Below are positions 28,042 to 37,592 of a DNA stretch of 64,000 bases, one piece after another. Position numbers and translations under genes: made by a program. The stretch comes from an uncultured Pelagibacteraceae bacterium. Its GTDB lineage: Bacteria; Pseudomonadota; Alphaproteobacteria; Pelagibacterales; Pelagibacteraceae. The stretch covers positions 116,055-180,054 of the forward strand of contig CACMJB010000001.1 in assembly GCA_902613915.1 (NCBI GenBank), in the 5' to 3' direction. Numbering within the stretch: position 1 is the first letter of the stretch; each line of letters opens with the position of its first letter. The notes beneath the pieces are model-generated. The model was not told the origin of the DNA. It did no database searches and saw nothing but the letters and a program-made list of their open reading frames with translations.

Positions 28042-28641
28042 GTGATTCATTTTAAAAAGATTATACTATTTATTATTTTTACTACTCTCTCAGCCTGCTC
28101 ATCTATTCCAAAAAATACTCAAAATAGTTGTGCTATTTTTGAAGAAAGATATCTTTGGTACAAGCACGCAAAAGCCTCTTACGAAAAATGGGGGGCTCCT
28201 ATACATCTTCAATTAGCTTTTGTTAAAAAAGAAAGTGATTTTAATTGGCTCGCAAAACCTCCAAGAACTAAACTATTTAAAGTAATACCGTTTAAGAGAC
28301 CATCTTCTTCTTTTGGATACTCTCAAGCAGTAAAAGGAACTTGGGAACAATATAAAAGAGAAACAAATAGTCCTTTAGCAACGCGTGCTAGGTTTAAGGA
28401 CTCAGTAGATTTTATAGGTTGGTATATTCATAAAACAAATAAAATTTTAAGAATTTCAAAAAAGGATGCGTATAGACAGTATCTTGCCTATTACAAAGGT
28501 TGGGGAGATTATAAAAATTTTTCAAAAGACAAAAAAGCAATTATTTATGCAAAGTCAGTTAAAGATATGGCTAACAAATATAGAAAACAATTAACTCTTT
28601 GTAAGAAAAATTTAGATAAAAATAAGTATATTATTTTTTAA
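28042..28641 (+). CDS. Lipoprotein with lysozyme/SLT-like domain
   Basis: 199 aa, GTG start at 28042. Lipobox LSAC at about residues 17-20 makes it a lipoprotein. The body resembles the SLT transglycosylase fold: IHLQLAFVKKESDFNW with a candidate catalytic Glu, SSFGYSQAVKGTWEQY in the position of the usual GLMQ motif, and YLAYYKGWGDY. It may cleave peptidoglycan glycan strands, fitting the nearby MurNAc salvage genes, though activity is inferred. It overlaps the convergent RND transporter gene by 11 bases. Confidence 0.78.
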   Translation: MIHFKKIILFIIFTTLSACSSIPKNTQNSCAIFEERYLWYKHAKASYEKWGAPIHLQLAFVKKESDFNWLAKPPRTKLFKVIPFKRPSSSFGYSQAVKGTWEQYKRETNSPLATRARFKDSVDFIGWYIHKTNKILRISKKDAYRQYLAYYKGWGDYKNFSKDKKAIIYAKSVKDMANKYRKQLTLCKKNLDKNKYIIF

Positions 28642-31600
28642 GTTGCTTATTAAGATCAATCTCAACAGCATCAATTCTCTTAGTATTTTTTCCGACAATA
28701 GTATAAATAGTTGGGATTACATAAAGTGTAAAGAAAGTAGAAAAAAGCATTCCACCAAAAATAGTTATCCCTACCGTAAGTCTACTTGCTGCACCCGGGC
28801 CTGTTCCCAAGATTAAAGGCAAGACTCCTATGATTGTAGATAAACTTGTCATAAGTATAGGTCTTAATCTTATTGCTGCTGCCTCAAATACTGCTACTTC
28901 TAAATTTTTGCCTTCTTTTCTTAATTGATTTGCAAATTCAACAATTAGTATCCCATTTTTTGCGGATAATCCTATAAGTATTATAAGAGCTATTTGGCTA
29001 TAAACATTTAAAGATGAACCGACTACGAGTAAACCAAGCAATCCTCCAAGTATAGCCATTGGCACAGTTAACATGATTGTAAATGGATGCTTCCAGCTTT
29101 CAAATTGTGCACTCATTGCAAGATAAGCAGTTATTAAAGCAAGAGCAAAAATTACATACAGTTCAGTATTAGTTTTTTTATATTCTTCACTTTCACCCTT
29201 GTAAGCTATTTTGGCTTGAGGAGTATTTTGTTCAACTACTCCAACCAAAAATTTAAGTGCTTCATCCAGGGAATAATCACCAACTAGTCTAGCTGAAATG
29301 GTTACTGCTTTTTGTCTATTATATCTTGCGAGGAAAGGGGACTGACCTTCCTCATCATACGCAACTAAGTTAGAGATCGATACAAGTTTATTATTGTTTT
29401 TTGATCTCACAAAAACTTTACTTATACTTTCAGGCTCCTGTCTATCTTTAATATCTCCTTGGAGAATAATAGAATATTCTTTACCGTCTCTAGTAAAATT
29501 TGTAACTCTTCTTGATCCGAAAATTGTTTCAATAGTTTTACCTATATCTTCAGTTGAAACTCCAAGATCAGCAGCTTTCTTTTGATCAATTTTTACATTT
29601 AATTGAGGTTTGTTAAGATCAAAATCATCCTCTATTGAGGTAAGTCCTGGATTTTTTCTTGCTTCTTTTTTAATGATTTCTTTCCATTTAATAAGTTGAT
29701 CATAGGTGTTTCCTAAAATGACAAACTGAACTGGGCTCTCAATTCCTCCTGTCCTTATTCCTTGAGGCATAATTGGAAAAGCTAACACACCAGGTACTCT
29801 TGAAATTTTTCCAAAAGACTCTCTCATTATTTGAACTCCGTGACGATCTCTTTTTTTCCAAGGCTCAAGCAGCACAATAATAAAACCACTGTTTACTTGT
29901 TTTGCTGATTTACCAAACCCTGGAACTCTCATTATCAATTTCCTGTACTCACCTTTACCTACATTAGGTAATAAAAGATTTTCAATATCTTCAGCTCTAT
30001 CTTTTGTAAAATTAAAGCCAGAACCTTGCGGTGCCTTTACGATTACAAAGAACGCTCCTCTATCCTCAGGAGCTATCAATTCTTTTTTTGTAAAATTGAA
30101 AAAAAATAAAGTTAAAGCTAATGTGGCTAATAAAAAAATTGTTATTGTTGTTCTTTTTTTAATCCAACCTAGTAAAGACACTTTATACAAATATGTTAAA
30201 TTTTTTAAAAATTTCTCAAATTTTAAAACTATTTTTGACTTATTCATATTTTGTTTAAGAAATTTACTCGCCAACATTGGGCTCAAAGATAAAGCCACAA
30301 AACTCGATATAATGACAGCAGCTGCAAGTGTGATTGCTGTTTGTGTGAATAACACTCCTGTAATTCCTTTAATAAAAATTAAAGGGACAAAAACAGCAAC
30401 CAAAACAACTGTTGTAGCGATAATTGCGAATGAAACTTGTTTTGCTCCTTTAAATGCTGCAACAAGAGGGGTATCACCTAACTCTATTCTTCTTACGATA
30501 TTTTCTAGCATTACGATGGCATCGTCCACAACAATTCCAATTGCCAATACCAAAGCCATTAAAGTAAAGAGATTGATTGAAAAATCAAAAATATAAATAG
30601 CCAAAAAAGTTGAAATTAATGAGACAGGTAAAGCTACTAAAGGAACCACCAGGGCTCTTATATTTCCCAAAAAAAGGTAAATAATTATAGTTACTAAAAT
30701 TAAAGCAATAAAAAGAGTTTTATAAACTTCTTTAATTGCAGCTTTAATATAATTACTTCTATCAAATGAAACTTCTAAGGTTGTATTCGGTGGCAAGCTA
30801 GGTTTGAGCTCTTTAATTTTCTTTTTAATTCCATCGGCAACAGCAATAGTATTAGCATCCGATTGCTGGTAAATTCCTATACCTACTACTTGCTTCCCAT
30901 TACCTTTAAATAAAGTACGTGTTGATTCTGCACCAAGCTCCACCCTGGCTACATCGGAAAGAGTTATAATTGACCCATCAGCCGCTCTTTTAAGTGGTAA
31001 ATTTTTATAGTTTTCTAAATTACTGTAAGCTTTATTAAGTTTAATTGTAAGATCAATATCTTTCGACTCTATTCTTCCAGCAGGAAACTCTACGTTTTCT
31101 TTTCTTAATACATTTTCTACTTCTTGTGTTGTTAAATCCCTTGCGGCGAGAGCAATCGGGTCCAGCCAAATTCTTAAAGATAATTCTCTTTGACCACCAA
31201 GTCTAACTCGACCTACTCCTTCAACTGTAGAAAAAGTATCTGTTAAATATCTATCGGCGTAGTCAGTTAGCTCCAAGTCAGACATAGTTTCAGAATTAAA
31301 AGATAACCACATTGTCGTACGCATACCTGCGCTTTGTTTAAATATTTCTGGTTGTTCAGCTCCTTCTGGTAAGTTATCTAAAACTCTAGACACAGAACTT
31401 CTGACATCGTTAGTTACATCATCTAAATCTAAATCAGTTTCAAAAGTTAGAGTAATTCTTGAACTTTCATCTTCACTGAAAGAGTCAATAGTTTCTAATC
31501 CTGGAGTTCCTCCAACAAAATCCTCGATTTTTTGTGTAATTTGTGTATCAACTATTTCAGCTGAAGCGCCTCTATATTCAGTTTGAATTGTAACAACTGG

Positions 31601-31726
31601 CGGCTGTACATCAGGCAATTCGTCTGTTGGTATCTCTTGAAAAGTAACTAAACCAAATATAACTAAAACCAAACTCATTACTGAGGCTACAACAGGTCTT
31701 TTGATTGAAAGGTCAGTTAAAAACAT
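28631..31726 (-). CDS. RND multidrug efflux permease (HAE1 family)
   Basis: 1031 aa, full length. N-terminal helix of the FLTDLSIKRPVVASV type, two large periplasmic loops, and twelve membrane helices in two groups of six. Proton-relay Asp residues are in helix 4 (LVLAIGIVVDDAIVMLENI, about residue 400). The C-terminal half has QIALIILIGLSAKNGILIVEFA and IRLRPILMTS. It pumps drugs, lipids or dyes out with the proton gradient. The adaptor gene is directly upstream with no spacer. No TolC-like outer membrane gene is adjacent. Confidence 0.95.
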   Translation of the reverse strand: MFLTDLSIKRPVVASVMSLVLVIFGLVTFQEIPTDELPDVQPPVVTIQTEYRGASAEIVDTQITQKIEDFVGGTPGLETIDSFSEDESSRITLTFETDLDLDDVTNDVRSSVSRVLDNLPEGAEQPEIFKQSAGMRTTMWLSFNSETMSDLELTDYADRYLTDTFSTVEGVGRVRLGGQRELSLRIWLDPIALAARDLTTQEVENVLRKENVEFPAGRIESKDIDLTIKLNKAYSNLENYKNLPLKRAADGSIITLSDVARVELGAESTRTLFKGNGKQVVGIGIYQQSDANTIAVADGIKKKIKELKPSLPPNTTLEVSFDRSNYIKAAIKEVYKTLFIALILVTIIIYLFLGNIRALVVPLVALPVSLISTFLAIYIFDFSINLFTLMALVLAIGIVVDDAIVMLENIVRRIELGDTPLVAAFKGAKQVSFAIIATTVVLVAVFVPLIFIKGITGVLFTQTAITLAAAVIISSFVALSLSPMLASKFLKQNMNKSKIVLKFEKFLKNLTYLYKVSLLGWIKKRTTITIFLLATLALTLFFFNFTKKELIAPEDRGAFFVIVKAPQGSGFNFTKDRAEDIENLLLPNVGKGEYRKLIMRVPGFGKSAKQVNSGFIIVLLEPWKKRDRHGVQIMRESFGKISRVPGVLAFPIMPQGIRTGGIESPVQFVILGNTYDQLIKWKEIIKKEARKNPGLTSIEDDFDLNKPQLNVKIDQKKAADLGVSTEDIGKTIETIFGSRRVTNFTRDGKEYSIILQGDIKDRQEPESISKVFVRSKNNNKLVSISNLVAYDEEGQSPFLARYNRQKAVTISARLVGDYSLDEALKFLVGVVEQNTPQAKIAYKGESEEYKKTNTELYVIFALALITAYLAMSAQFESWKHPFTIMLTVPMAILGGLLGLLVVGSSLNVYSQIALIILIGLSAKNGILIVEFANQLRKEGKNLEVAVFEAAAIRLRPILMTSLSTIIGVLPLILGTGPGAASRLTVGITIFGGMLFSTFFTLYVIPTIYTIVGKNTKRIDAVEIDLNKQLKK

Positions 31727-32599
31727 TTATTTGGCTGATGTAATAATCTTTATTTTACCTTTATCTCTTACTTTAGAAACACCTTCACTGATCACAAGAT
31801 CACCTTCATTTAATCCAGATATAATTGAAACTTTACCAAAATTTCTTTTACCAATTTCAATATTCTTTTTTTCAGCGGTGTCTTCATTTACAGTATAAAC
31901 GAAAGCTGTATTTCCTTGAATTGTTACAGCGCTTTCTGGTACACCAATTTGATTTTTTTCATCATAAATAATTTTTACTGTCATAAGTTGACCTGGAATA
32001 ATTTCAAAATTTGAATTATCGACTATTATTCTTGAAAGAATTGATCTTGTGGAAGGGTCAATACGAGAGCTGATTGTTTCAATTTTACCCTTAAAAACTT
32101 TTTTATAAGCAGAACTAGTAACCTCAGCTTTTAGTCCTGTTTTAAGAACACCTACATAATTTTCAGGTACTTTAATATCTATTACAATTTTCTTAAGATC
32201 ATCAAGTGTAATAATTAAACTTTCTGATCCTAAGACACCTTGAGCTATTTCCCTCTTCCCTACCTTGCCAGCAAAATCTGCTATTAAGCTTCCTCCATCT
32301 TTTAATGTAACTATTTTTTCTCCTTTTTTTACGAATCTATTTTCCAGATTTAGTTTTCCATTGATATTATTTGCTTGAACTCTATAGGCTTTCGAGTTCT
32401 GAGCAATCGCAGTACCAAAAGTTTCTATACTTTTATAAAAAAGTGATTTTTCAACTGCAGAAACGATTACACCTGGAGCTGGTCTCACACTAAATTTTTT
32501 TTTAAAATGAAGACCTATGAAGTGTCTGGCTGTTATAATTGCAAAAATAGCTATAAAAAAAATTATAAGAAAGATTTTAATTTTTGATGAAGTTTTCAT
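31727..32599 (-). CDS. RND efflux periplasmic adaptor (membrane fusion protein)
   Basis: 290 aa from the ATG at 32599; upstream sequence in frame belongs to the sulfurtransferase gene. An N-terminal membrane anchor (IKIFLIIFFIAIFAIITA) precedes a lipoyl-like half-motif (LENRFVKKGEKIVTL, DFAGKVGKREIAQG) and beta-barrel segments (VPENYVGVLKTGLKAEV). C-terminal GLNEGDLVISEGVSKVRDKGKI is typical. It is short for the family and has almost no alpha-helical hairpin, so contact with the outer membrane channel may differ. It forms an operon with the RND permease. Confidence 0.9.
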   Translation of the reverse strand: MKTSSKIKIFLIIFFIAIFAIITARHFIGLHFKKKFSVRPAPGVIVSAVEKSLFYKSIETFGTAIAQNSKAYRVQANNINGKLNLENRFVKKGEKIVTLKDGGSLIADFAGKVGKREIAQGVLGSESLIITLDDLKKIVIDIKVPENYVGVLKTGLKAEVTSSAYKKVFKGKIETISSRIDPSTRSILSRIIVDNSNFEIIPGQLMTVKIIYDEKNQIGVPESAVTIQGNTAFVYTVNEDTAEKKNIEIGKRNFGKVSIISGLNEGDLVISEGVSKVRDKGKIKIITSAK

Positions 32600-32604
32600 A
32601 TGTT

Positions 32605-33417
32605 TTAATCTAAACCGTATTCTGCCCATGAACCGTCGTAGATAACAGGTTTTTTACCACTTATAATAGAATTAGCTAGACCTAAAATGCATGCTGTAAC
32701 TCCAGAACCGCATGTAAAAGCCATTTCTTTTTCAATTGATATTCTTTTTGATTTGAAAATCTCAATTAAGTCCCCCTTTTTTTTTAAGGTTCTATCTTCT
32801 CTTAATAGTTTTTGGAAAGGCAGGTTAATTGATCCTTTAATGTTTCCGCTTTTAAGTTCTTTTCGAGGCTCAGGCTGTAAGCCTAAAAATCTTTGTTCTC
32901 CTCTGGCGTCTAGTAATTGAAATTTATTATTAGTAATATTTTTATTTACTTCATCTTTATTTATTACAAGAGATGTATTTTCAACTGCAATATATTTTGA
33001 TCTATCAGCGCTAACTATCTCTTGAGTAGTGGGACGTTTTTCATTTGTCCATTTTTTATAACCCCCATCTAATACTGAGATAAGTTTTGGGTCATGGCCA
33101 AAATACAAAAAAGTGTACCAAACTCTACAAGAACTGAAAACATCTGAGTTATCATAAACAATTACATGATCTGAATTAGATATTCCTAAACTAGATACAA
33201 TAATTTCCCAATCTTCTTTAGACGGTAGCATGTGTGGAAGATTAGTTTTTTGATTTGAATTTTTATCTATATCAAAAAATATAGAATTAATAATATGTTC
33301 AGTTTTATATTCATTATAAGAATTTCTATTAGCATTAGGAAGATGCCAACTAGCATCTAAAATTTTTACTTTTTCTAAATTTTTACCTAACCATTCTGTT
33401 GAAACTAGTTGATTCAT
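32605..33417 (-). CDS. sseA: 3-mercaptopyruvate/thiosulfate sulfurtransferase
   Basis: 270 aa, two rhodanese domains. The N-terminal inactive domain has ILDASWHLP and VIVYDNSDVFSSCRVWYTF; the C-terminal domain has LLDARGEQRF, GNIKGSINLPF and the active loop CGSGVTAC, which fits the mercaptopyruvate form (CG[S/T]GVT) rather than thiosulfate sulfurtransferases. It transfers sulfur from 3-mercaptopyruvate to thiol acceptors. It is coupled to msrA by TAATG at 33417 and followed by the RND operon. Confidence 0.92.
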   Translation of the reverse strand: MNQLVSTEWLGKNLEKVKILDASWHLPNANRNSYNEYKTEHIINSIFFDIDKNSNQKTNLPHMLPSKEDWEIIVSSLGISNSDHVIVYDNSDVFSSCRVWYTFLYFGHDPKLISVLDGGYKKWTNEKRPTTQEIVSADRSKYIAVENTSLVINKDEVNKNITNNKFQLLDARGEQRFLGLQPEPRKELKSGNIKGSINLPFQKLLREDRTLKKKGDLIEIFKSKRISIEKEMAFTCGSGVTACILGLANSIISGKKPVIYDGSWAEYGLD

Positions 33418-33863
33418 TATCTATTTTTTTCGATATATTTTTGGTGATACTCTTCAGCCTTACAATAGTTTTTAATTTTTGAAATATTGGTCTGAATTTT
33501 TCCCTCTAATTTTTTATTAAACACATCTAAAATTTCCGAGGCCTCCTGCTTTTGCTTTTCATTTTCATAAAAAATTTCACTTCTATATTGTGTACCAACA
33601 TCAGGATATTGCATGTCTTTTTGCGTTGGATCATGCATCTTAAAAAATAAATCTAGTATTTTTTTAAAAGTTATTATATTTTCATCAAAGGTAAGCTTTA
33701 CAACTTCAGCATGTCCAGTGTTTCCAGTGCAAACTTCTTCATAGGTTGTTTGGCTACTATTTCCTCCAGCATAACCAACCTCAGTGTGCAATATTCCAGG
33801 TTTATTTTTGAAGTTCTCCTCAGGTCCCCAAAAGCACCCCATCGCAAGTGTACATTTCTGCAT
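33417..33863 (-). CDS. msrA: Peptide methionine (S)-sulfoxide reductase
   Basis: 148 aa. Active-site motif MGCFWGPEE at residues 8-16, GYAGGNSSQTTYEEVCTG, GHAEVV, and YPDVGTQYRSEIFY. It is a short MsrA: a C-terminal Cys (KIKNYCKAEEYHQKY) could serve as the resolving residue. It repairs oxidised methionine using thioredoxin. It heads the minus-strand set with the sulfurtransferase and the RND pump, suggesting an oxidative or sulfur-stress unit. Confidence 0.95.
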   Translation of the reverse strand: MQKCTLAMGCFWGPEENFKNKPGILHTEVGYAGGNSSQTTYEEVCTGNTGHAEVVKLTFDENIITFKKILDLFFKMHDPTQKDMQYPDVGTQYRSEIFYENEKQKQEASEILDVFNKKLEGKIQTNISKIKNYCKAEEYHQKYIEKNR

Positions 33864-33902
33864 AAGTTATTTAATATATTTTGAAGAACAAAGGATAGTA
33901 AA

Positions 33903-34784
33903 TTGTTAACACAAAATCAAATAGGCGTATTGTACATGGTTGGAAGTGTAATTTGCTTCTCTATTATGGATATTTGCGTAAAATGGTTAGATTATTATCC
34001 TGTTGGACAAGTTCTTTTCTTAAGATTTTTTATAGGATTTATTCCAATATTTTTTATCATTCCAAAAGATAAAATATTTTCTTTTTATAAAACTTCACGA
34101 CCAGGTTTGCACGCTTTTAGAGCTATAAGTGGAGCCTTAGCAATCATTGCTCTTTTTTTGGGATTGAGAGAATTACCTCTAGCTGATGTGGTTTCATTAA
34201 CGTTTGGTGGTCCAATATTCGTTACAATTGCATCGATCTTTTTTTTATCTGAAAGAGTTGGAATAAAAAGATGGTCAGCTGTATTTCTAGGTTTTCTTGG
34301 AATGTTATTAATAGTTCAACCTGCATTTACAGACGTGAATTATTATTACATTACACCAATTGTATTTTGTATATTTTTTGCTTGTGTAGCTATAAGCGTA
34401 AGATCTTTATCTAAAACAGAAGCAAATTATACAATCGCATTTTATTTCACATTACTTTGCACTCTTTTGGGTTTAATAACAATTTTTTTTACTGATTGGA
34501 TAATGCCGACATTTATAGATTTTGTTTTATTTTTTATTCTTGGTTTATGTGGAAGTATAGCTAATTTGTTATTAACTCAAAGTTATAGATTGGCAGAAGC
34601 ATCACTAGTTACTCCAATTAAATATTTGAGTTTAGTTTTTGCAATTATATTCGGATACTTCATTTGGAGCGAAGTACCAAAAATTTTAACTTTACTTGGA
34701 GCGTCTTTAGTCATCGCAAGTTCTTTAATTATCTTTATGAGAGAAAATAAATTGAAGAAACAAATAATTCTACCTAGAACATGA
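33903..34784 (+). CDS. EamA/DMT superfamily transporter
   Basis: 293 aa with ten predicted membrane helices in two EamA repeats (IMDICVKWLDYYPVGQVLFLRF in repeat one; LLLTQSYRLAEASLVTPIKYLS in repeat two). The start used is a TTG at 33903; an ATG at 33936 is an alternative that would shorten the first helix. Members export or import small metabolites such as amino acids, purines or carnitine; the substrate is unknown. It overlaps the downstream DNA glycosylase by four bases (ATGA) and is divergent from msrA. Confidence 0.88.
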   Translation: MLTQNQIGVLYMVGSVICFSIMDICVKWLDYYPVGQVLFLRFFIGFIPIFFIIPKDKIFSFYKTSRPGLHAFRAISGALAIIALFLGLRELPLADVVSLTFGGPIFVTIASIFFLSERVGIKRWSAVFLGFLGMLLIVQPAFTDVNYYYITPIVFCIFFACVAISVRSLSKTEANYTIAFYFTLLCTLLGLITIFFTDWIMPTFIDFVLFFILGLCGSIANLLLTQSYRLAEASLVTPIKYLSLVFAIIFGYFIWSEVPKILTLLGASLVIASSLIIFMRENKLKKQIILPRT

Positions 34785-35407
34785 GTAAGCCTCCTAAGTA
34801 TTGGTCGAGAGCGAAGAGAATTTTATCAAAAAAAGATAAAGTGATGAAAAAACTCATTAACAATTATAAAGATGGAAGTCTTGTGACTCGTAATGATGTT
34901 TTTTTTTCATTATGTAAAAGTATTATTGGTCAACAAATTAGTGTTGCGGCTGCAAACTCAGTTTTTTCAAGATTTAAAAAAAAATGTAAAAATAAAATTA
35001 ATGCTAGAACAGTTAATAAATTATCTTTTAATAGCTTAAAGAGCTGCGGCTTAAGCAAACAAAAAGTTAAAGGGATAAAAGATTTAGCTAAAAAAACTTT
35101 AGATAAAAGTTTTAAACCGAGTTTGATAAAGAATATGACAGACGAGGAAGCAATTGAATATCTCTCTAATTTGAGACAAATAGGTAGATGGTCTGCTGAA
35201 ATGATACTTTTATTCACTTTAAACAGATCTAATATATGGCCTTTACAGGATATAGGTTTATTAAGAGCTGTATCAAATAATTATAAAAAGAAATATTTTC
35301 CACCTAAAAGCTTCTTAGATAAATTGTATAAAAAATTTACACCTTACTGCTCGGTGGCTACTTGGTATCTGTGGAGATCAATAGACAACGAGCCAATACA
35401 GTATTAA
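34781..35407 (+). CDS. alkA: DNA-3-methyladenine glycosylase II (AlkA-like HhH-GPD)
   Basis: 208 aa. HhH-GPD family: SIIGQQISVAAANSVFSRF near residue 50, the helix-hairpin-helix LRQIGRWSAEMILLF near 128-142, and the catalytic Asp in WPLQDIGLLRAV. There is no iron-sulfur cluster, so this is the AlkA/Mag branch rather than endonuclease III. It removes alkylated bases such as 3-methyladenine. The start overlaps the stop of the DMT transporter. It is about 70 residues shorter than Escherichia coli AlkA because the N-terminal beta domain is absent, as in Mag1-like forms. Confidence 0.9.
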   Translation: MSKPPKYWSRAKRILSKKDKVMKKLINNYKDGSLVTRNDVFFSLCKSIIGQQISVAAANSVFSRFKKKCKNKINARTVNKLSFNSLKSCGLSKQKVKGIKDLAKKTLDKSFKPSLIKNMTDEEAIEYLSNLRQIGRWSAEMILLFTLNRSNIWPLQDIGLLRAVSNNYKKKYFPPKSFLDKLYKKFTPYCSVATWYLWRSIDNEPIQY

Positions 35408-35691
35408 GCACCTTCTACAGTTTGGTGGTGTCTGACTGCATGTCCTTTTAAGATATCATGAGCTTCTTGATATTCTTTTGAGTTGTAGAATAGATTTGCT
35501 TCTTCATACGATGGAAATTCTATTACTACTGTTCTAGGAGACGCCTCTCCTTCATTGGTAGTTGTTTTTCCGCCTCTAATTAAAAATTTGCCTTTATATT
35601 TTTCAACTGCGGCCCTAGCTTTAACGGCGTATTCTTTAAGTTTATCCTCATTAGTTATACTTTTATAAACACAAACCACATAACCTTTCAT
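35404..35691 (-). CDS. DUF1330 family protein
   Basis: 95 aa, the normal length for this dimeric ferredoxin-like fold family. Typical features are MKGYVVCVYKSITNEDKLKEYA, GGKTTTNEGE, VVIEFPSYEEANLFYNSKEYQ and a C-terminal AVRHHQTVEGA. The biochemical function is not established; the fold resembles small monooxygenases and hydrolases. Convergent with alkA by a four-base overlap and 33 bases from the divergent phosphoribosyltransferase. Confidence 0.88.
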   Translation of the reverse strand: MKGYVVCVYKSITNEDKLKEYAVKARAAVEKYKGKFLIRGGKTTTNEGEASPRTVVIEFPSYEEANLFYNSKEYQEAHDILKGHAVRHHQTVEGA

Positions 35692-35724
35692 TTACAACTC
35701 CTACAAAATAAACTAACTTTTTTC

Positions 35725-36252
35725 ATGGCAGATAAACTTATCATTGATTGGAAAGAGTATAATCTAATCGTAGAAAAATTAGCAATACAAATTCATCAAA
35801 GCGGATTTAAACCTGACATACTTATAGGAATTATGAGAGGCGGAGCTCCTATTATAGATGTATTAAGCAGAGTGTTTAAACTTAAGTGTGCCTATCTGGC
35901 CGTAGAGTCTTATTCTGGTGAAGGCACAGAAGATCAGCAAGGTGAATTAGTTTTTTCTAGAGAAATGAGTTCAACCGTCCAAGAAATGAAGGGAAACATA
36001 CTTCTTTGTGATGATTTATCAGATACGGGAGTTACACTAAATAAAAGCATTGATTGGTTAAAGAAATATCCAGCGCTAAAAGGAAATATAAAGGAAATTA
36101 AAACAGCTGTCCTTTGGAAGAAAAAAGACTCAACGTTCGAACCAGATTTTTGTGCTCAAAAATTAGATAGCAATCCATGGATAGTTCAGCCGTTTGAACA
36201 TTACGAAGAAATTCGTGTAGAAGATTTAATAAAAAAACATCAAGGAAGTTAA
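35725..36252 (+). CDS. Purine-type phosphoribosyltransferase
   Basis: 175 aa. The PRPP-binding loop ILLCDDLSDTGVTLN is at about residues 92-106, the pyrophosphate loop IGIMRGGAPI near 36, and a C-terminal WIVQPFE typical of xanthine/guanine-type transferases. It probably salvages hypoxanthine, guanine or xanthine. The facing gene is a purine permease, and a GC-rich hairpin between them ends both transcripts, supporting a salvage pair. Substrate choice is not readable from the sequence. Confidence 0.85.
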   Translation: MADKLIIDWKEYNLIVEKLAIQIHQSGFKPDILIGIMRGGAPIIDVLSRVFKLKCAYLAVESYSGEGTEDQQGELVFSREMSSTVQEMKGNILLCDDLSDTGVTLNKSIDWLKKYPALKGNIKEIKTAVLWKKKDSTFEPDFCAQKLDSNPWIVQPFEHYEEIRVEDLIKKHQGS

Positions 36253-36275
36253 AGGGCCAGCGTTAACCGGCCCTT
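36252..36275. terminator. Bidirectional hairpin terminator
   Basis: AAGGGCC (36252-36258) and GGCCCTT (36269-36275) form a perfect 7-bp stem with a 10-base loop between two convergent genes. It is among the few GC-rich stretches in the region. There is no long T run on either strand, so termination may depend on stem stability. Confidence 0.75.
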
Positions 36276-36281
36276 AAATCA

Positions 36282-37592
36282 TTAGCCTACGTAAAAGCTT
36301 AAAACACTAGCTGCTGCAATGACCCAAATTGCAGGAGAAGTTTTACCAAACTTACCAGTAAAAATTCTTATTAATGCATAAGCGATAAACGCTAGGGCAA
36401 TACCGTTACTTATACTATAAGTTAAAGGCATCACTATCATAGCAAGTACAGCAGGACCTGACTCCGCTATATCATTCCACTCTATGTCAGTAATATTTCT
36501 AACGAATAATATCGCAACATAAAGCAAAGCTGCTCCATCTATCTCTTTTGGCAAACTAGTTGCTAATGGTGCAAAAAACAAACAAGCTAAGAATAAAACA
36601 CCAATGACTAATGAAGTCATTCCTGTTCTTCCGCCTGCTTTTACCCCAGAGCCAGACTCAACATAACTTGTTACAGTTGTTGTTCCCATCATAGCACCTG
36701 CTACTGTTCCAACACTATCTGACAACATTGCTTTATCAATATCTTGCACTTTACCTTTTCTATCAACTTTGCCCGCAACGTTTGCAACAGAAGTTAGTGT
36801 TCCTGCTGTGTCGAAAAAGTCGATGAATAGTAAAGTAAAAATAATTGAAGCCATACCAGCTGAGAATGCAGCTTTAAGATCAAACTCAAACAAATAAGTC
36901 ATTGGAGGAATTGATCCTACTACTCCATTAAATTTAGCTAAACCAGATACCCAAGCAATTATACTAAACAGTAAAATACCAATTATTATATTTCCTCTAA
37001 CTTTCATTTTTTCTAAAACGATCATGAATACGAAAGTCGCACAAGCTAGAAGTACTAAAGGATTTTTAATATCACCTAGTGTTACTAAAGTTACAGGGTG
37101 ATCACCTACTACTCCCATAATTTCTAAACCAATGATCGCTAAAAACAATCCGATACCTGCACCAATTCCAAGTTTTAAACTTTTTGGAATTGAATTAATA
37201 AGCCAAGCTCTAATTGGTGTTAGTGATATTGCCAAGAAGATTACACCAGCTACAAGTACAGCTCCTAAAGCTGCTTGAGGTGTATAACCTTGTCCAGCAA
37301 CTACACCATACGCAACAAAGGCGTTGATACCCATTCCTGGCGCTAAACCAACTGGCCAAGTTTTTCCATGGAAAGCCATGATAAAACATGCCACGGCGGT
37401 TGCTAAAATTGTTGCAGTAAATACTGCTCCAAAATCAAAAAAACCTTTTTCTGTTCCAGCAAATTCACCAGAGAGAATAAAAGGATTTAAGAACATAATA
37501 TATGCCATCGTAAGAAACGTCGTTACGCCAGCAATTACTTCGGTTCTAAAATTAGTTTTGTGTTTTCTATACTCAAAATATTTATTTAACAT
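36282..37592 (-). CDS. NCS2 family purine permease (AzgA/GhxP/PbuG type)
   Basis: 436 aa with about 12-14 membrane helices. Family landmarks are RTEVIAGVTTFLTMAYIMFLNP at the N-terminus, GLAPGMGINAFVAYG, FIDFFDTAGTLTSVA and GAMMGTTTVTSYVESGSGVKAGGRTG. Members of this branch take up hypoxanthine, guanine or adenine with protons. Its ATG is preceded by a strong GGGAGG ribosome-binding site on the minus strand (37600-37605). It faces a purine phosphoribosyltransferase. The 134-base upstream region (37593-37726) shows no purine-riboswitch structure that I can recognise. Confidence 0.93.
   Translation of the reverse strand: MLNKYFEYRKHKTNFRTEVIAGVTTFLTMAYIMFLNPFILSGEFAGTEKGFFDFGAVFTATILATAVACFIMAFHGKTWPVGLAPGMGINAFVAYGVVAGQGYTPQAALGAVLVAGVIFLAISLTPIRAWLINSIPKSLKLGIGAGIGLFLAIIGLEIMGVVGDHPVTLVTLGDIKNPLVLLACATFVFMIVLEKMKVRGNIIIGILLFSIIAWVSGLAKFNGVVGSIPPMTYLFEFDLKAAFSAGMASIIFTLLFIDFFDTAGTLTSVANVAGKVDRKGKVQDIDKAMLSDSVGTVAGAMMGTTTVTSYVESGSGVKAGGRTGMTSLVIGVLFLACLFFAPLATSLPKEIDGAALLYVAILFVRNITDIEWNDIAESGPAVLAMIVMPLTYSISNGIALAFIAYALIRIFTGKFGKTSPAIWVIAAASVLSFYVG

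Noticed and set aside
30096..30596. Plus-strand open frame of 166 codons opposite the RND permease
   Set aside because: It lies entirely within the well-supported 1031-aa permease on the other strand and has no recognisable features; a shadow frame.
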